NCBI RefSeq assembly: GCF_900156805.1
Contig: NZ_FTOQ01000001.1
Coordinates: forward strand, 186,001-250,000
Length of the DNA: 64,000 nucleotides
Reading direction: 5' to 3'
Origin: Roseivivax lentus
Lineage (GTDB): Bacteria; Pseudomonadota; Alphaproteobacteria; Rhodobacterales; Rhodobacteraceae
The translations under genes were made by a program, and so were the position numbers. Below, piece by piece: positions 1-8,915 of this stretch (position 1 is the stretch's first letter; every line of letters starts with the position of its first letter). The notes beneath the pieces are model-generated. The model was given only the letters and a program-made list of their open reading frames with translations, did no database searches and was not told where the DNA came from.

Positions 1-437
1 TTGGACTTGGTCGAGGGATTGCCGTAGCGCATGCAGAAATCGACCATGACGCGGTCGCCGTATTGCGCCTGCATCTGCGCCTTGATCTTGGCGGTCTGCG
101 CCTTGGTGATCGTCATCAGGGGGCTTTCGCCTGCCTCCTCGTTCCAGATCGACTTATAGGCCTCGCCCGACGAGAAGGGCCGCTTGGTCAGGATGATGAG
201 CTGCAGAAGCGGCTGCCAGAGCCAGGGCGAATAGTCGATCACCCGGCGATCCGACAGGAACTCGTTGAGATACCGGCGCATCGACCAATAATCGTAATTG
301 TCGGGCGTGCCGAGATTGGCCACCAGAATGCCGATCTTGGCGGCGGGCACCTTCGGATGGTCCGTCGGCGAATGCGGCGGGCGCACCGCGGATTTCGTCG
401 CGTCGAGCATGAACGGCCCCTGTGATTTAGAATTCAT
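1..437 (-). CDS. hemH: Ferrochelatase, N-terminal part (truncated by window edge)
   Basis: Ferrochelatase inserts Fe2+ into protoporphyrin IX, the last step of protoheme synthesis. Only the first ~145 residues are inside the window; the gene runs off the left edge. After a ~35-residue leader the translation shows GILVANLGTPDNYDYW, the classic ferrochelatase opening, followed by RRYLNEFLSDRRVIDYSPWL and the ESPLMTITKAQ stretch, all family-typical in order and spacing. The ATG at 437 (MNSKSQG) is used here; a second in-frame ATG at 410 (MLDATK) would give a shorter leader. The gene lies 37 bases downstream of the methyltransferase-like gene on the same strand, so the two may be co-transcribed. 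Identity is by recognised motifs; the C-terminal half cannot be judged. Confidence 0.88.
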   Translation of the reverse strand, partial: MNSKSQGPFMLDATKSAVRPPHSPTDHPKVPAAKIGILVANLGTPDNYDYWSMRRYLNEFLSDRRVIDYSPWLWQPLLQLIILTKRPFSSGEAYKSIWNEEAGESPLMTITKAQTAKIKAQMQAQYGDRVMVDFCMRYGNPSTKS

Positions 438-474
438 GTAATTTCCCGCCTAAGTAACCCCTCGGACGCGGGGG

Positions 475-1296
475 TCAATCTTTCAGCTTGGTTTCCGACG
501 TCCCGAGCGCATCGGCCAGCCGCGTCGTCGCCGATCCGGGCCTCAGGGGTTTCGGCTGGCTTTCATCCGGCGCCCAACCGGTCAGGGTCACCAGCTCGAA
601 GGTGGCGAGGATGCGTCCGTCCTCCGTGCCGTGGGTCTCGGCATAGAGCTCGGCGGCGCGCAACAGGATCGCGCGGCGGCTGAAATGCCGGACCCGGGCG
701 CTGAGCGCGTTTGTCTCGCCCATGGCGCGCAGATCGCGCATCAGGTGCAGCGCGCTTTCGTAGCTGATGCGCAGGGGGGCGGCATCCGCCACCGGCAGGG
801 CAAGGCCCGCCCGTTGCAGCAACGCGCCCAGATCGCGGATATCGGCCATGGGCGCGACGCGGGGGCTGAGCCCGCCGGTCACCTCGATCTCCGCCTGCCC
901 GATTGCCGCGCGCAGCTCGGTCAGGGTCTGACCGCCGAAGGCCACGCCAAGAAACAGCCCGTCGGGCTTCAGCGCGCGGCGGCACTGGATCAGCTGGCCC
1001 ACGGGGTCGTCGGCCCAGTGCAGCGCCAGCGCGTGGATCACGAGGTCATGAGCCCCTTCCGCAAGATCGAGAACCGCCGCATCCGGCACCACGCGCGCAC
1101 CGGGCAGCCGCGCCTGCCAGAGGCCCGGTTCGGAACTCACGACGGCGGGCGCGGTAAACGTCCTGTTAACCACTGCGAGGCGATCCTCGATATCGTCGGC
1201 GGCGGTTTCGTGCAGGAACAGTGCGGGGGTGCGGCGCGCCCGGGAGCGATGGGCCTCGAGGGCTGCACGGTCGGTCAGGGTGGGTGTTTCGGACAT
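475..1296 (-). CDS. Methyltransferase-fold protein, NDUFAF5/BioC-like, with degenerate SAM loop
   Basis: A 273-residue class I methyltransferase-fold protein. The middle and C-terminal parts fit the group that includes mitochondrial NDUFAF5: DLVIHALALHWADDP, then a central RRALKPDGLFLGVAFGG strand and the MRDLRAMGETNAL segment near residue 190. NDUFAF5 is known to hydroxylate an arginine of a complex I subunit in a SAM-dependent reaction; a similar role here is only inference. What is odd is residues 50-60, where the glycine-rich SAM loop should be: the text reads APAVVSSEPGLW and has no GxGxG. The gene is divergent from comF (29 bases between start codons) and precedes hemH. It could bind SAM in an altered way or have lost catalysis. 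Confidence 0.75.
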   Translation of the reverse strand: MSETPTLTDRAALEAHRSRARRTPALFLHETAADDIEDRLAVVNRTFTAPAVVSSEPGLWQARLPGARVVPDAAVLDLAEGAHDLVIHALALHWADDPVGQLIQCRRALKPDGLFLGVAFGGQTLTELRAAIGQAEIEVTGGLSPRVAPMADIRDLGALLQRAGLALPVADAAPLRISYESALHLMRDLRAMGETNALSARVRHFSRRAILLRAAELYAETHGTEDGRILATFELVTLTGWAPDESQPKPLRPGSATTRLADALGTSETKLKD

Positions 1297-1325
1297 GAAG
1301 GGCAGATAGGGTGCAGGCAGGCCTG

Positions 1326-2048
1326 ATGCAAACGCTGCTGAACGCGGTCTACCCGCCCTCCTGCCTGACCTGCGGCGGGCTGACGGCGGAGAACGGGGCG
1401 CTGTGCGGCCCCTGCTGGCGCGAGACGCCCTTCATCATGGGCGCGGCCTGCGATGCCTGCGGCACGCCGCTGGCGGGGGCGGCCGAGGTCGGAACGGGCC
1501 CCGCGCTCTGCGACACCTGCCTGAGCATCGCGCGGCCCTGGACGCGGGGACGGGCGGCGCTGGTCTATTCCGGCAAGGCGCGCGACCTCGTCCTGAAGCT
1601 CAAACATGCCGACCGGCACGATATCGCTGCCCCGGCGGCGGGATGGCTTGCGCGTGCGGCGCGCGATCTGATCGCGCCCGGAACGCTGATCGTTCCGATC
1701 CCGCTGCATTGGTCGCGCCGGTTGAAGCGCCGCTACAACCAGGCGGGCCTTCTCGCGGATGCGCTGTCGCGCAAGGTGGAGCGCCCGGTCTGCCACGACG
1801 CGCTGACCCGCATCCGCCGCACGCCCAGCCTCGACGGTGCCCGGCGCGAGGCGCGCTTCGACGCGCTGTCGGGGGCCATCGCGGCCAATCCCAAACGCGC
1901 CCCGCGTCTCGCCGGGGCCTCGGTGCTGATCGTCGATGACGTGATGACCTCGGGCGCGACCTGCGCCGCTGCGACCGAGGCCGCCTATGCGGCGGGTGCA
2001 CAGGACGTCTGCGTTGTCGCGCTGGCACGTGTGGCCAAGGATGCTTAG
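1326..2048 (+). CDS. comF: ComF-family phosphoribosyltransferase-like protein
   Basis: 240 residues. The N-terminal third carries paired cysteines of a zinc-binding region (CLTCGG, CGPC, CDACG, CDTC), and the C-terminal part has the PRPP-binding loop VLIVDDVMTSGAT of the type I phosphoribosyltransferase fold. ComF proteins are linked to DNA uptake in naturally competent bacteria; the enzymatic substrate is unsettled, and no other competence gene is seen here. The ATG at 1326 is preferred because it begins MQTLLNAVYPPSCLTC, the usual start; an in-frame GTG at 1311 would add five residues. It is divergent from the methyltransferase-like gene and lies 30 bases upstream of grxC, with which it probably forms an operon. 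Confidence 0.88.
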   Translation: MQTLLNAVYPPSCLTCGGLTAENGALCGPCWRETPFIMGAACDACGTPLAGAAEVGTGPALCDTCLSIARPWTRGRAALVYSGKARDLVLKLKHADRHDIAAPAAGWLARAARDLIAPGTLIVPIPLHWSRRLKRRYNQAGLLADALSRKVERPVCHDALTRIRRTPSLDGARREARFDALSGAIAANPKRAPRLAGASVLIVDDVMTSGATCAAATEAAYAAGAQDVCVVALARVAKDA

Positions 2049-2078
2049 GTTCCTCTCGAACTCAGATAGAGAGAATCC

Positions 2079-2336
2079 ATGCCCAAGATCGAAATCTACA
2101 CCTCTCCGCTATGCGGGTTCTGCCATGCCGCCAAGCGGCTGCTGTCGCAGAAGAACGCCAGCTTCACCGAAATCGACGTTCTGGCCAATCCCGACCGCAA
2201 GCCCGAGATGATCCAGCGCGCCAATGGCGGACGCACCGTGCCGCAGATCTTCATCGGCGACAGCCATGTGGGCGGTTGCGACGAGCTTTACGCGCTCGAT
2301 CGCGCCGGAAAGCTCGATCCGATGCTGGCGCAGTGA
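2079..2336 (+). CDS. grxC: Glutaredoxin 3
   Basis: An 85-residue dithiol glutaredoxin that reduces disulfides and glutathione mixed disulfides in the cytoplasm. The active site is C12-G-F-C15 in SPLCGFCHAAKRLL; the cis-proline TVPQIFIG (near residues 55-62) and the GGCDEL glutathione-binding segment follow at the expected spacing. CGFC replaces the more common CPYC, which is a normal variant in alphaproteobacteria. The gene stops at 2336, where GTGA overlaps with the next start, so translation is coupled to the Nit-type amidase. Confidence 0.93.
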   Translation: MPKIEIYTSPLCGFCHAAKRLLSQKNASFTEIDVLANPDRKPEMIQRANGGRTVPQIFIGDSHVGGCDELYALDRAGKLDPMLAQ

Positions 2337-3163
2337 AGGCGGCGCTTCTGCAATTCTGTGCGTCGGACGATCCGGCGGAGAACCTTGTGACCGTCGCCGC
2401 GATGATCGCCGAGGCGGCGGGGAAGGGCGCGGAGATGGTCTTCACCCCCGAGGTGACGAATTGCGTCTCCGCGAGCCGCACGCATCAGTCCGAGGTGCTT
2501 CGGACCGAAGCCGAGGATGCGACGCTTGCAGGCCTCCGGGCGGCAGCGGCCGAGCATCGGCTCTGGCTTCAGGCGGGATCGCTCGCGCTGAAATCCGACC
2601 CGCCCGAGACGCGGTTCACCAATCGCGGGTTCCTGATCGGGCCGGACGGCGCGATCCATGCCCGCTACGACAAGATGCACATGTTCGACGTGCAGGTCTC
2701 GGAAAACGAAACCTATCGCGAAAGCGCGGGCTACGCGCCGGGGGATCGCGCCGTGCTGGCCGAGACGCCTTTCGGCACGCTGGGCCTGACGATCTGCTAC
2801 GATTTGCGCTTCGCCTACCTGTACCGTGCGCTCGCGCAGGCCGGGGCGGAGATCCTGACGGTGCCCTCCGCCTTTTCCACCGCGACCGGCCCCGCGCATT
2901 GGGAGCCGCTGCTGCGCGCACGGGCCATCGAGACGGGTGCCTTCGTGATCGCCGCCGCGCAGGTGGGCACGCACAGGGCCCGGCGCGGCAAGGGCCGGCA
3001 GACCTATGGGCATTCCATGGTCGTGTCGCCCTGGGGCGAGGTGCTGCTCGATGCCGGCACCGATGAGGGCGTGTTCCAGGTCGAGATCGACCGCGCCGCC
3101 GTGGAGGATGCGCGCCGCAAGGTGCCCGCGCTGACCCATGACCGGGCGTTTTCCGGGCCCTGA
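2333..3163 (+). CDS. Carbon-nitrogen hydrolase, Nit1-type amidase
   Basis: 276 residues of the nitrilase superfamily. The catalytic triad is visible as E40 (FTPEVTN), K114 (RYDKMHMFD) and C155 (TICYDLRF). The KMHMFDV context is typical of the Nit/omega-amidase branch, which hydrolyses deaminated glutathione or alpha-ketoglutaramate; linkage to grxC supports the glutathione-repair idea but does not prove it. The start is the GTG at 2333, overlapping the TGA of grxC by four bases (GTGA). It ends two bases before the convergent ubiG stop codon, so the two transcripts must overlap. Confidence 0.87.
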   Translation: MKAALLQFCASDDPAENLVTVAAMIAEAAGKGAEMVFTPEVTNCVSASRTHQSEVLRTEAEDATLAGLRAAAAEHRLWLQAGSLALKSDPPETRFTNRGFLIGPDGAIHARYDKMHMFDVQVSENETYRESAGYAPGDRAVLAETPFGTLGLTICYDLRFAYLYRALAQAGAEILTVPSAFSTATGPAHWEPLLRARAIETGAFVIAAAQVGTHRARRGKGRQTYGHSMVVSPWGEVLLDAGTDEGVFQVEIDRAAVEDARRKVPALTHDRAFSGP

Positions 3164-3165
3164 GG

Positions 3166-3918
3166 TCAGGCCGGCCTGACCGCCGCCATCGCGTAGTTGA
3201 CCGACAGGTCGCGATCCGACAGCGACCAGTTCCAGCGGATCGGGTCGAAGACCATGCCCTTGCGATCCACCGTCTCGAGGCCGGTCGCGTCGATCATCGC
3301 CGCGAGTTCCTCGGGCGTGCGGAATTTCGACCAGTCATGGGTGCCCTTGGGCAGCCAGCGCATCACCCATTCCGCCCCGACGATGGCCGCCGCGAAGGAT
3401 TTCGGCGTCCGGTTCAGCGTGGAGCACAGGAACAATCCGCCGGGCCGGACGAGAGCGGCGCAGACCTGCAGGAAGGCCGCCGGATCGGACACGTGTTCGA
3501 TCACCTCGAGCGACATGACCACGTCGAAGACCGCGCCCTCATTCACCAGCGCCTCGGCGCTCGTGTGGCGATAATCGATCTCGAGACCCTGCGCTTCGGC
3601 ATGGGCGCGGGCCACGGGGATGTTCTCGCCGCCGGCATCGATTCCGGTCACCTCCGCGCCGAGCCGCGCCATCGGCTCGGACAGAAGCCCGCCGCCGCAG
3701 CCGATATCAAGCACCCTGAGCCCGGCGAAGGGCTGCGGTTTGGACAGGTCGCGATCGAACTCGCCCGCGATCTGTGCCGTCAGGTAATCGAGCCGGCAGG
3801 GATTCATCTCGTGCAGCGGCTTGAACTTGCCGTTCGGGTCCCACCATTCGGCGGCCATCGCCTCGAATTTGGCCACTTCGGCGGGATCCACGCTGGCTTG
3901 GTCTCGGGGCAGGGTCAT
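3166..3918 (-). CDS. ubiG: Ubiquinone biosynthesis O-methyltransferase
   Basis: 250 residues. UbiG does both O-methylations in ubiquinone synthesis. The sequence has the family's [25 protein letters not shown] opening in pieces ([12 protein letters not shown] near residue 25), the SAM loop [19 protein letters not shown] and the VIEHVSDP motif. The ATG at 3918 ([11 protein letters not shown]) gives the normal family length; an upstream in-frame ATG at 3975 would add 19 residues that do not look conserved and would run into the divergent pip gene. It converges on the Nit-type amidase. Confidence 0.93.
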   Translation of the reverse strand: MTLPRDQASVDPAEVAKFEAMAAEWWDPNGKFKPLHEMNPCRLDYLTAQIAGEFDRDLSKPQPFAGLRVLDIGCGGGLLSEPMARLGAEVTGIDAGGENIPVARAHAEAQGLEIDYRHTSAEALVNEGAVFDVVMSLEVIEHVSDPAAFLQVCAALVRPGGLFLCSTLNRTPKSFAAAIVGAEWVMRWLPKGTHDWSKFRTPEELAAMIDATGLETVDRKGMVFDPIRWNWSLSDRDLSVNYAMAAVRPA

Positions 3919-3967
3919 GGGCAAAATCTCATGGTCTTTTCGCGCTCTTCTCTCATATAGGTGGGGT

Positions 3968-4936
3968 ATGGACAAAGAACTGGGTCAAAAGCGCGCCGTT
4001 CAATATCTCTACCCGCCGATCGATGCGTTCGACCAGCGGATGATGGGCGTGTCGGGCGGTCACACGATCTACGTGGAGCAATGCGGCAACCCCGACGGCA
4101 TCCCCGTCATCGTGCTGCATGGCGGGCCGGGCGGCGGCTGCAGCCCGGCGATGCGGCGCTATTTCGATCCCGAGGTCTACCGCGTGGTGCTGTTCGACCA
4201 GCGCGGCTGCGGGCGGTCGCGGCCCCATGCCAGCGTGAACGACAACACCACCTGGGATCTGGTCCACGACATCGAGGCGATCCGGGCCGAACTCGGCATC
4301 GCCAAGTTCATCGTCTTCGGCGGGTCCTGGGGCGCGACGCTGGCGCTGATCTACGCCATCTCGCATCCCGAGGCGGTGCGCCACCTCGTCCTGCGCGGCG
4401 TCTTTCTGATGACGCAGGCCGAGCTTGACTGGTTCTATGGCGGCGGGGCAGGGCAATTCTGGCCCGAGACCTGGGCGCGGTTCCGCGACCTCGTGCCGCC
4501 CGATGAACAGCACGACCTGATCGGCGCCTATCACCGCAGGCTCTTTTCCGGCGATCTCCGGATCGAGACGCAATTCGCGCGCGCCTGGTCGTCGTGGGAA
4601 AACGCGCTGGCCTCGATCCATTCGAACGGGGCGGGCGGCGAGGCGCCGGGCGAATATGCGCGCGCCTTCGCCCGGCTCGAGAATCACTATTTCACCAATC
4701 GCGGCTTCCTGTCCGAGGATGGCTGGATCCTGAAGAATATCGACCGCATCCAGGACATCCCCGGCATCATCGTGCAGGGCCGCTACGACATGATCTGCCC
4801 GCCGGTGCGGGCCTGGCAGCTGGCGCGTCACTGGCGCGGCGCCGACCTTCGGATGATCCGCAATGCGGGCCACGCCCTGTCCGAGCCGGGCATCAGCGCC
4901 GAGCTGGTGCGGGCGATGGACGATCTGGCCCGCTAA
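3968..4936 (+). CDS. pip: Proline iminopeptidase (alpha/beta hydrolase)
   Basis: A 322-residue S33-family peptidase that removes N-terminal proline from peptides. It shows the family hallmark [10 protein letters not shown] (oxyanion region, near residue 51), [11 protein letters not shown], the nucleophile S120 in GGSWGATLA, the acid in [10 protein letters not shown] and the histidine in [10 protein letters not shown]. The ATG at 3968 gives the normal start; longer readings would overlap ubiG. It is divergent from ubiG with 49 bases between the start codons. A peptide-type ABC importer begins about 100 bases downstream, so a shared role in peptide use is possible. Confidence 0.92.
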   Translation: MDKELGQKRAVQYLYPPIDAFDQRMMGVSGGHTIYVEQCGNPDGIPVIVLHGGPGGGCSPAMRRYFDPEVYRVVLFDQRGCGRSRPHASVNDNTTWDLVHDIEAIRAELGIAKFIVFGGSWGATLALIYAISHPEAVRHLVLRGVFLMTQAELDWFYGGGAGQFWPETWARFRDLVPPDEQHDLIGAYHRRLFSGDLRIETQFARAWSSWENALASIHSNGAGGEAPGEYARAFARLENHYFTNRGFLSEDGWILKNIDRIQDIPGIIVQGRYDMICPPVRAWQLARHWRGADLRMIRNAGHALSEPGISAELVRAMDDLAR

Positions 4937-5032
4937 GGGGTCTGGGCGACACCGATCCATCACAAGGGTTTACAAGCCCGGCAAGGACGTTACCTTCGGG
5001 GCTCCCGCCGCGACAGGAAATTGCCCGGATTC

Positions 5033-6028
5033 GTGTCAAGTCTTCTAAGAATAATCGCACAGCGCCTTCTTCTGGGCGTGCTGACGCTCTTCATCGTCTC
5101 GATCATCATCTTCACCGCCGTGAACATGCTGCCCGGTGACTTCGCGCAGGCGATCCTCGGACAAAGCGCGACGGACGAAGCTGTGGCCGCGATCCGCCGG
5201 GACCTCGGGCTCGATCAGCCGCCGATCACGCGCTACTGGGTGTGGCTGACCGATACGCTGAGCGGCGATCTCGGGACGTCCTTCGCGCAGGCCAATTTCG
5301 CCAGCTTCACCGGATCCGAGACCGGCGGCGGCACCACCGTCATGGCGCAGATCGCTCCGCGCTTCGAGAACACGCTGTTCCTGGCGGGCGTCACCGCGCT
5401 GATCGCCGTGCCCTTCGCGGTGGGCCTCGGCATCCTCGCCGCGCTGTTCCGCAACTCGGCCTTCGACAAGGGCTCGAACATGTTCGCGCTTACATCGATC
5501 TCGAGCCCGGAATTCTTCGTCGCCTATATCCTGATCCTGTTTCTCGCGGTTCTGAACCCGATCCTGCCATCCCTCTCGAACATCTACGAGGGCATGGGCT
5601 TCGGTGAACGACTGCAGAAAACGCTGCTGCCCGCGCTGACCCTGACGCTCGTGGTCACGGCGCACATGATGCGGATGACGCGCGCGGCGATCATCAGCCT
5701 GCTGGCCAGCCCCTATATCGAGATGGCGCGCCTCAAGGGCATGAAGCCGATGCGGGTCATCGTGCATCACGCCCTGCCCAACGCGCTGGCGCCGATCATC
5801 AACGTGGTGGCGCTGAACCTCGCCTATCTCATCACCGGCGTCGTGGTGGTCGAGGTGGTCTTCGTCTATCCCGGCATCGGTCAGCTTTTTGTCGACAGCG
5901 TGAAGATCCGCGACATCCCCGTGGTGCAGGCCTGCTGCCTGATCTTCGCCGCCGCCTATATCCTGCTGAACCTGATGGCGGATATCCTGTCGATCCTCTC
6001 CAATCCGCGACTGAGGCATCCGAAATGA
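5033..6028 (+). CDS. ABC transporter permease, DppB/OppB-like
   Basis: About 331 residues. First inner-membrane permease of a peptide/nickel-type importer. It has the DppB-type N-terminus (a membrane segment, then NMLPGDFAQAILG), a periplasmic loop, five further hydrophobic segments, and the EAA loop EMARLKGMKPMRVIVHHALPNAL that docks with the ATPase. The start is uncertain: GTG at 5033 is given, TTG at 5021 is an alternative; AGGA at 5015-5018 is too close to the TTG and rather far from the GTG. The gene ends in ATGA, overlapping the second permease. Confidence 0.88.
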   Translation: MSSLLRIIAQRLLLGVLTLFIVSIIIFTAVNMLPGDFAQAILGQSATDEAVAAIRRDLGLDQPPITRYWVWLTDTLSGDLGTSFAQANFASFTGSETGGGTTVMAQIAPRFENTLFLAGVTALIAVPFAVGLGILAALFRNSAFDKGSNMFALTSISSPEFFVAYILILFLAVLNPILPSLSNIYEGMGFGERLQKTLLPALTLTLVVTAHMMRMTRAAIISLLASPYIEMARLKGMKPMRVIVHHALPNALAPIINVVALNLAYLITGVVVVEVVFVYPGIGQLFVDSVKIRDIPVVQACCLIFAAAYILLNLMADILSILSNPRLRHPK

Positions 6029-7197
6029 GCGTGCTTGTCTGGATCGCCGCCATCCTGGCCGCGCTTCTCGCCGGGGGATGGGCCTTCCGCTTCGCCGGCC
6101 AGACCGCGACGGGCAACAAGCCCTATTTCCGCGACATGCCCTTTGCCGTGGCCTTCGGGTACGTCGCTGCCGCGGCGGCGATCCTGGGCGGGCTCTGGCT
6201 CTGGTTCCAGCCCGGCGCGGTGTTCTTCCGCTGGGCGGTGCAGGGCTTCGTCATCTCCGCCATCGCGGCCTTCATCTTCCGGCTTGCCGGTCGCCATGTG
6301 GGAACCGAGGGCACGCGCAAGATGTTCCGGCAGATGCCACTGACCGCGGCCTTCGGCATCCTCGTCATCCTGATCTACGCCGTGCTTGCGATCTTCGCGG
6401 GCGTGATCGCACCCTACGAACAGGCGCAGGTCTTCACCGGGGTCAACATCCTGCCCGGGGGCGATCCCGCGACCGGCGGCGATCCGGCGCATCCGCTCGG
6501 CACCGATCAGATCGGCCGCGACCTGCTGACCCGGCTCATCTACGGCGCGCAGAACACTGTGGGCATCGCCTTCGTCACGACCTGCCTCGCCTTTCTTCTG
6601 GGCGGCACCTTCGGCTTTCTCGCCGCGGTGATCGGCGGCTGGCTCGACAACGTGCTGAGTCGCATGGTCGATGTCCTGATGGCGATCCCGTCGCTGATCT
6701 TCGCGCTCTTGCTGATGACCATCGCCTCGGCCTGGGCCGGTTCGCAGCAATGGCTGCTGACCATCTACATGATCCTCATCATCGCGGTGATCGACTCGAC
6801 GCGCGTCTTCCGGCTGGCGCGGGCCGTCGGGCAGAACATCGTCGTGATGGATTATATCGAGGCCGCGAAGCTGCGCGGCGAGGGCATGTCCTACCTGATC
6901 TTCAAGGAGGTGCTGCCGAACGCCACCGCGCCGCTGCTGGCGGAGTTTGGCCTGCGCTTCTGCTTCGTCTTCCTGACCATCGCGGCGCTGTCCTTCCTCG
7001 GCGTGGGCATCCAGCCGCCGCTGGCCGATTGGGGCACGATGGTCCGCGACCTCGCGCAGTTCATCAACTTCGCGCAATTCTCGCCGCTGGCCGCCGCCCT
7101 GCCGCTGATGGCCGCGGGGGCCATCGCGCTGCTGACCGTGGCGGTGAACTTCGTGGTGGACTGGATGCTGCACCGGTCCTCGGGCCTGAAGGATTGA
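6025..7197 (+). CDS. ABC transporter permease, DppC-like, with extra N-terminal membrane domain
   Basis: 390 residues, roughly 90-100 longer than ordinary DppC proteins. From residue ~105 on it is a normal second permease: MPLTAAFGILVILIYAVLAI, the HPLGTDQIGRDLLTRLIYGA motif and the EAA loop EAAKLRGEGMSYLIFKEVLP. Before that are three additional hydrophobic segments (about residues 3-22, 40-63 and 68-90) with short polar links that ordinary DppC lacks. Their function cannot be read from the sequence. The start overlaps the previous permease by ATGA, which fixes this ATG and makes the extension genuine. The ATPase gene follows 4 bases after the stop codon. Confidence 0.88.
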   Translation: MSVLVWIAAILAALLAGGWAFRFAGQTATGNKPYFRDMPFAVAFGYVAAAAAILGGLWLWFQPGAVFFRWAVQGFVISAIAAFIFRLAGRHVGTEGTRKMFRQMPLTAAFGILVILIYAVLAIFAGVIAPYEQAQVFTGVNILPGGDPATGGDPAHPLGTDQIGRDLLTRLIYGAQNTVGIAFVTTCLAFLLGGTFGFLAAVIGGWLDNVLSRMVDVLMAIPSLIFALLLMTIASAWAGSQQWLLTIYMILIIAVIDSTRVFRLARAVGQNIVVMDYIEAAKLRGEGMSYLIFKEVLPNATAPLLAEFGLRFCFVFLTIAALSFLGVGIQPPLADWGTMVRDLAQFINFAQFSPLAAALPLMAAGAIALLTVAVNFVVDWMLHRSSGLKD

Positions 7198-7201
7198 GCC
7201 G

Positions 7202-8854
7202 ATGAGCGATGTGCTTCTGACCATTCGCGACCTGAAGATCGAAGGCCGCTCCGACGAGGAATGGATGCCGATCATCAACGGCATCGACCTCACGCTGCAC
7301 AAGGGCGAGGTCCTCGGGCTGATCGGCGAGTCCGGGGCGGGCAAGTCCACCGTCGGGCTTGCGGCGATGGGCTATACCCGCGACGGCGTGCGCATCTCGG
7401 GCGGGTCGGTCGAATTCGACGGCGTCGATCTGGTCAACGCGCCCTTGATGAAAAAGCGCGCGCTGCTGGGCAAGCGCATCGCTTATGTCGCGCAATCCGC
7501 CGCGGCGAGCTTCAACCCCGCGCACAAGATCATCGACCAGCACACTGAGGGGCCGGTGCGCCACGGCGTGATGAGCGAGGGCGAAAGCGCGCGCGACGCG
7601 ATGGATCTCTACGAACGTCTGCGCCTGCCCAACCCCGAAGAGATCGGCTTCCGCTATCCGCACCAGGTCTCGGGCGGGCAGCTGCAGCGGGCGATGACGG
7701 CGATGGCCATGTCCTGCCGCCCGGACCTCATCATCTTCGACGAGCCGACGACCGCGCTCGACGTGACCACGCAGATCGAGGTGCTGGCGGCGATCCGCGA
7801 TATCGTCGACCAGTTCGGCACCGCGGCGATCTACATCACCCACGATCTTGCCGTGGTCGCGCAGATGGCCGACCGCATCAAGGTGCTGCTCAAGGGCGAC
7901 GAGGTCGAAGAGGCCCCGACGCGGGAGATGCTCGACCATCCGCAGGAGGAATATACACGCTCGCTCTGGGCGGTGCGCAGCTTCAAGCGGCCGGCGAAAC
8001 CCGTGCCCGCCGGGGATGCGACGCCGGTCCTGTCGGTGCAGAATGTGGATGCCTCCTACGGCGTCACGCAGGTCCTGTTCGATGTCAGCTTCGACATCCA
8101 TCAGGGCCGAACCGTCGCGGTCGTGGGCGAATCGGGCTCCGGCAAGTCCACGACGGCGCGCTGCATCACCGGGCTGCTGCCGCCCACATCCGGCGTGATC
8201 CAGCTCGACGGAGAGGACCTGCCGCTCGATTACCGCAAACGCTCGAAGGACCAGCTGCGGCAGGTCCAGATGATCTACCAGATGGCCGACACCGCGCTCA
8301 ATCCGCAGAAGACCATCGGCGAGATCATCGGGCGCCCGGTCGAGTTCTACATGGGTCTGCGCGGCAAGGCGCGGCGCGACCGGGTGGCCGAACTCCTGAA
8401 CGAGATCGAGATGCCGCCCGAGCAATATATCGACCGGCTGCCCTCCGAGCTTTCGGGCGGGCAGAAGCAGCGCGTCGGGATCGCCCGGGCGCTGGCCGCC
8501 GAGCCCAAGTTCATCATCTGCGACGAGGTGACCTCCGCGCTCGATCAACTTGTCGCGGAAGGCATTCTGAAACTCTTGGCAAGATTGCAGGATGACCTCA
8601 AACTGTCATACATGTTCATTACCCACGATCTGGCGACGGTGCGCGCCATTGCGGATGAGGTGGTCGTCATGAAAGACGGCGAGGTGGTGGAACAGGGCCC
8701 GAAGGCCGACATGTTCAAGCCGCCGCATCATCCCTACACCGACTTGCTGCTGAGTTCGGTGCCGGAGATGGATCCCGACTGGCTGACAAACCTTCTCGAG
8801 GCCCGCGGGCGCGAGAATATCGGCGATGCCGCCGTTGGACGAATGGACGACTGA
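7202..8854 (+). CDS. ABC transporter double ATPase (DppD-DppF fusion type)
   Basis: 550 residues with two complete ATP-binding domains in one chain, powering the importer encoded around it. Domain 1 has Walker [12 protein letters not shown], signature SGGQLQRAM and Walker [13 protein letters not shown]; domain 2 (from ~residue 275) has [27 protein letters not shown] and [12 protein letters not shown]. Each domain ends with the oligopeptide-type C-terminal segment (for example [17 protein letters not shown]). Such fused ATPases are common in peptide/glutathione/opine importers. It sits between the second permease (4-base gap) and the binding-protein gene (61-base gap). Confidence 0.93.
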   Translation: MSDVLLTIRDLKIEGRSDEEWMPIINGIDLTLHKGEVLGLIGESGAGKSTVGLAAMGYTRDGVRISGGSVEFDGVDLVNAPLMKKRALLGKRIAYVAQSAAASFNPAHKIIDQHTEGPVRHGVMSEGESARDAMDLYERLRLPNPEEIGFRYPHQVSGGQLQRAMTAMAMSCRPDLIIFDEPTTALDVTTQIEVLAAIRDIVDQFGTAAIYITHDLAVVAQMADRIKVLLKGDEVEEAPTREMLDHPQEEYTRSLWAVRSFKRPAKPVPAGDATPVLSVQNVDASYGVTQVLFDVSFDIHQGRTVAVVGESGSGKSTTARCITGLLPPTSGVIQLDGEDLPLDYRKRSKDQLRQVQMIYQMADTALNPQKTIGEIIGRPVEFYMGLRGKARRDRVAELLNEIEMPPEQYIDRLPSELSGGQKQRVGIARALAAEPKFIICDEVTSALDQLVAEGILKLLARLQDDLKLSYMFITHDLATVRAIADEVVVMKDGEVVEQGPKADMFKPPHHPYTDLLLSSVPEMDPDWLTNLLEARGRENIGDAAVGRMDD

Positions 8855-8915
8855 CATCGCCCTCGCGCGGGGCGTAACCACGGGGCAAAAGCCCGGACAC
8901 GATAGGGAGACCAAC

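Noticed and set aside
457-475. ACCCC/GGGGT hairpin before hemH
   Set aside because: Short stem with a 8-9 base loop, no T-run, and it touches the preceding stop codon; not convincing as a terminator or attenuator.
7064-8548. Long open frame antisense to the double ATPase
   Set aside because: The forward strand encodes two complete ABC ATPase domains; the reverse translation is rich in R, H and D with no domain and is a shadow.
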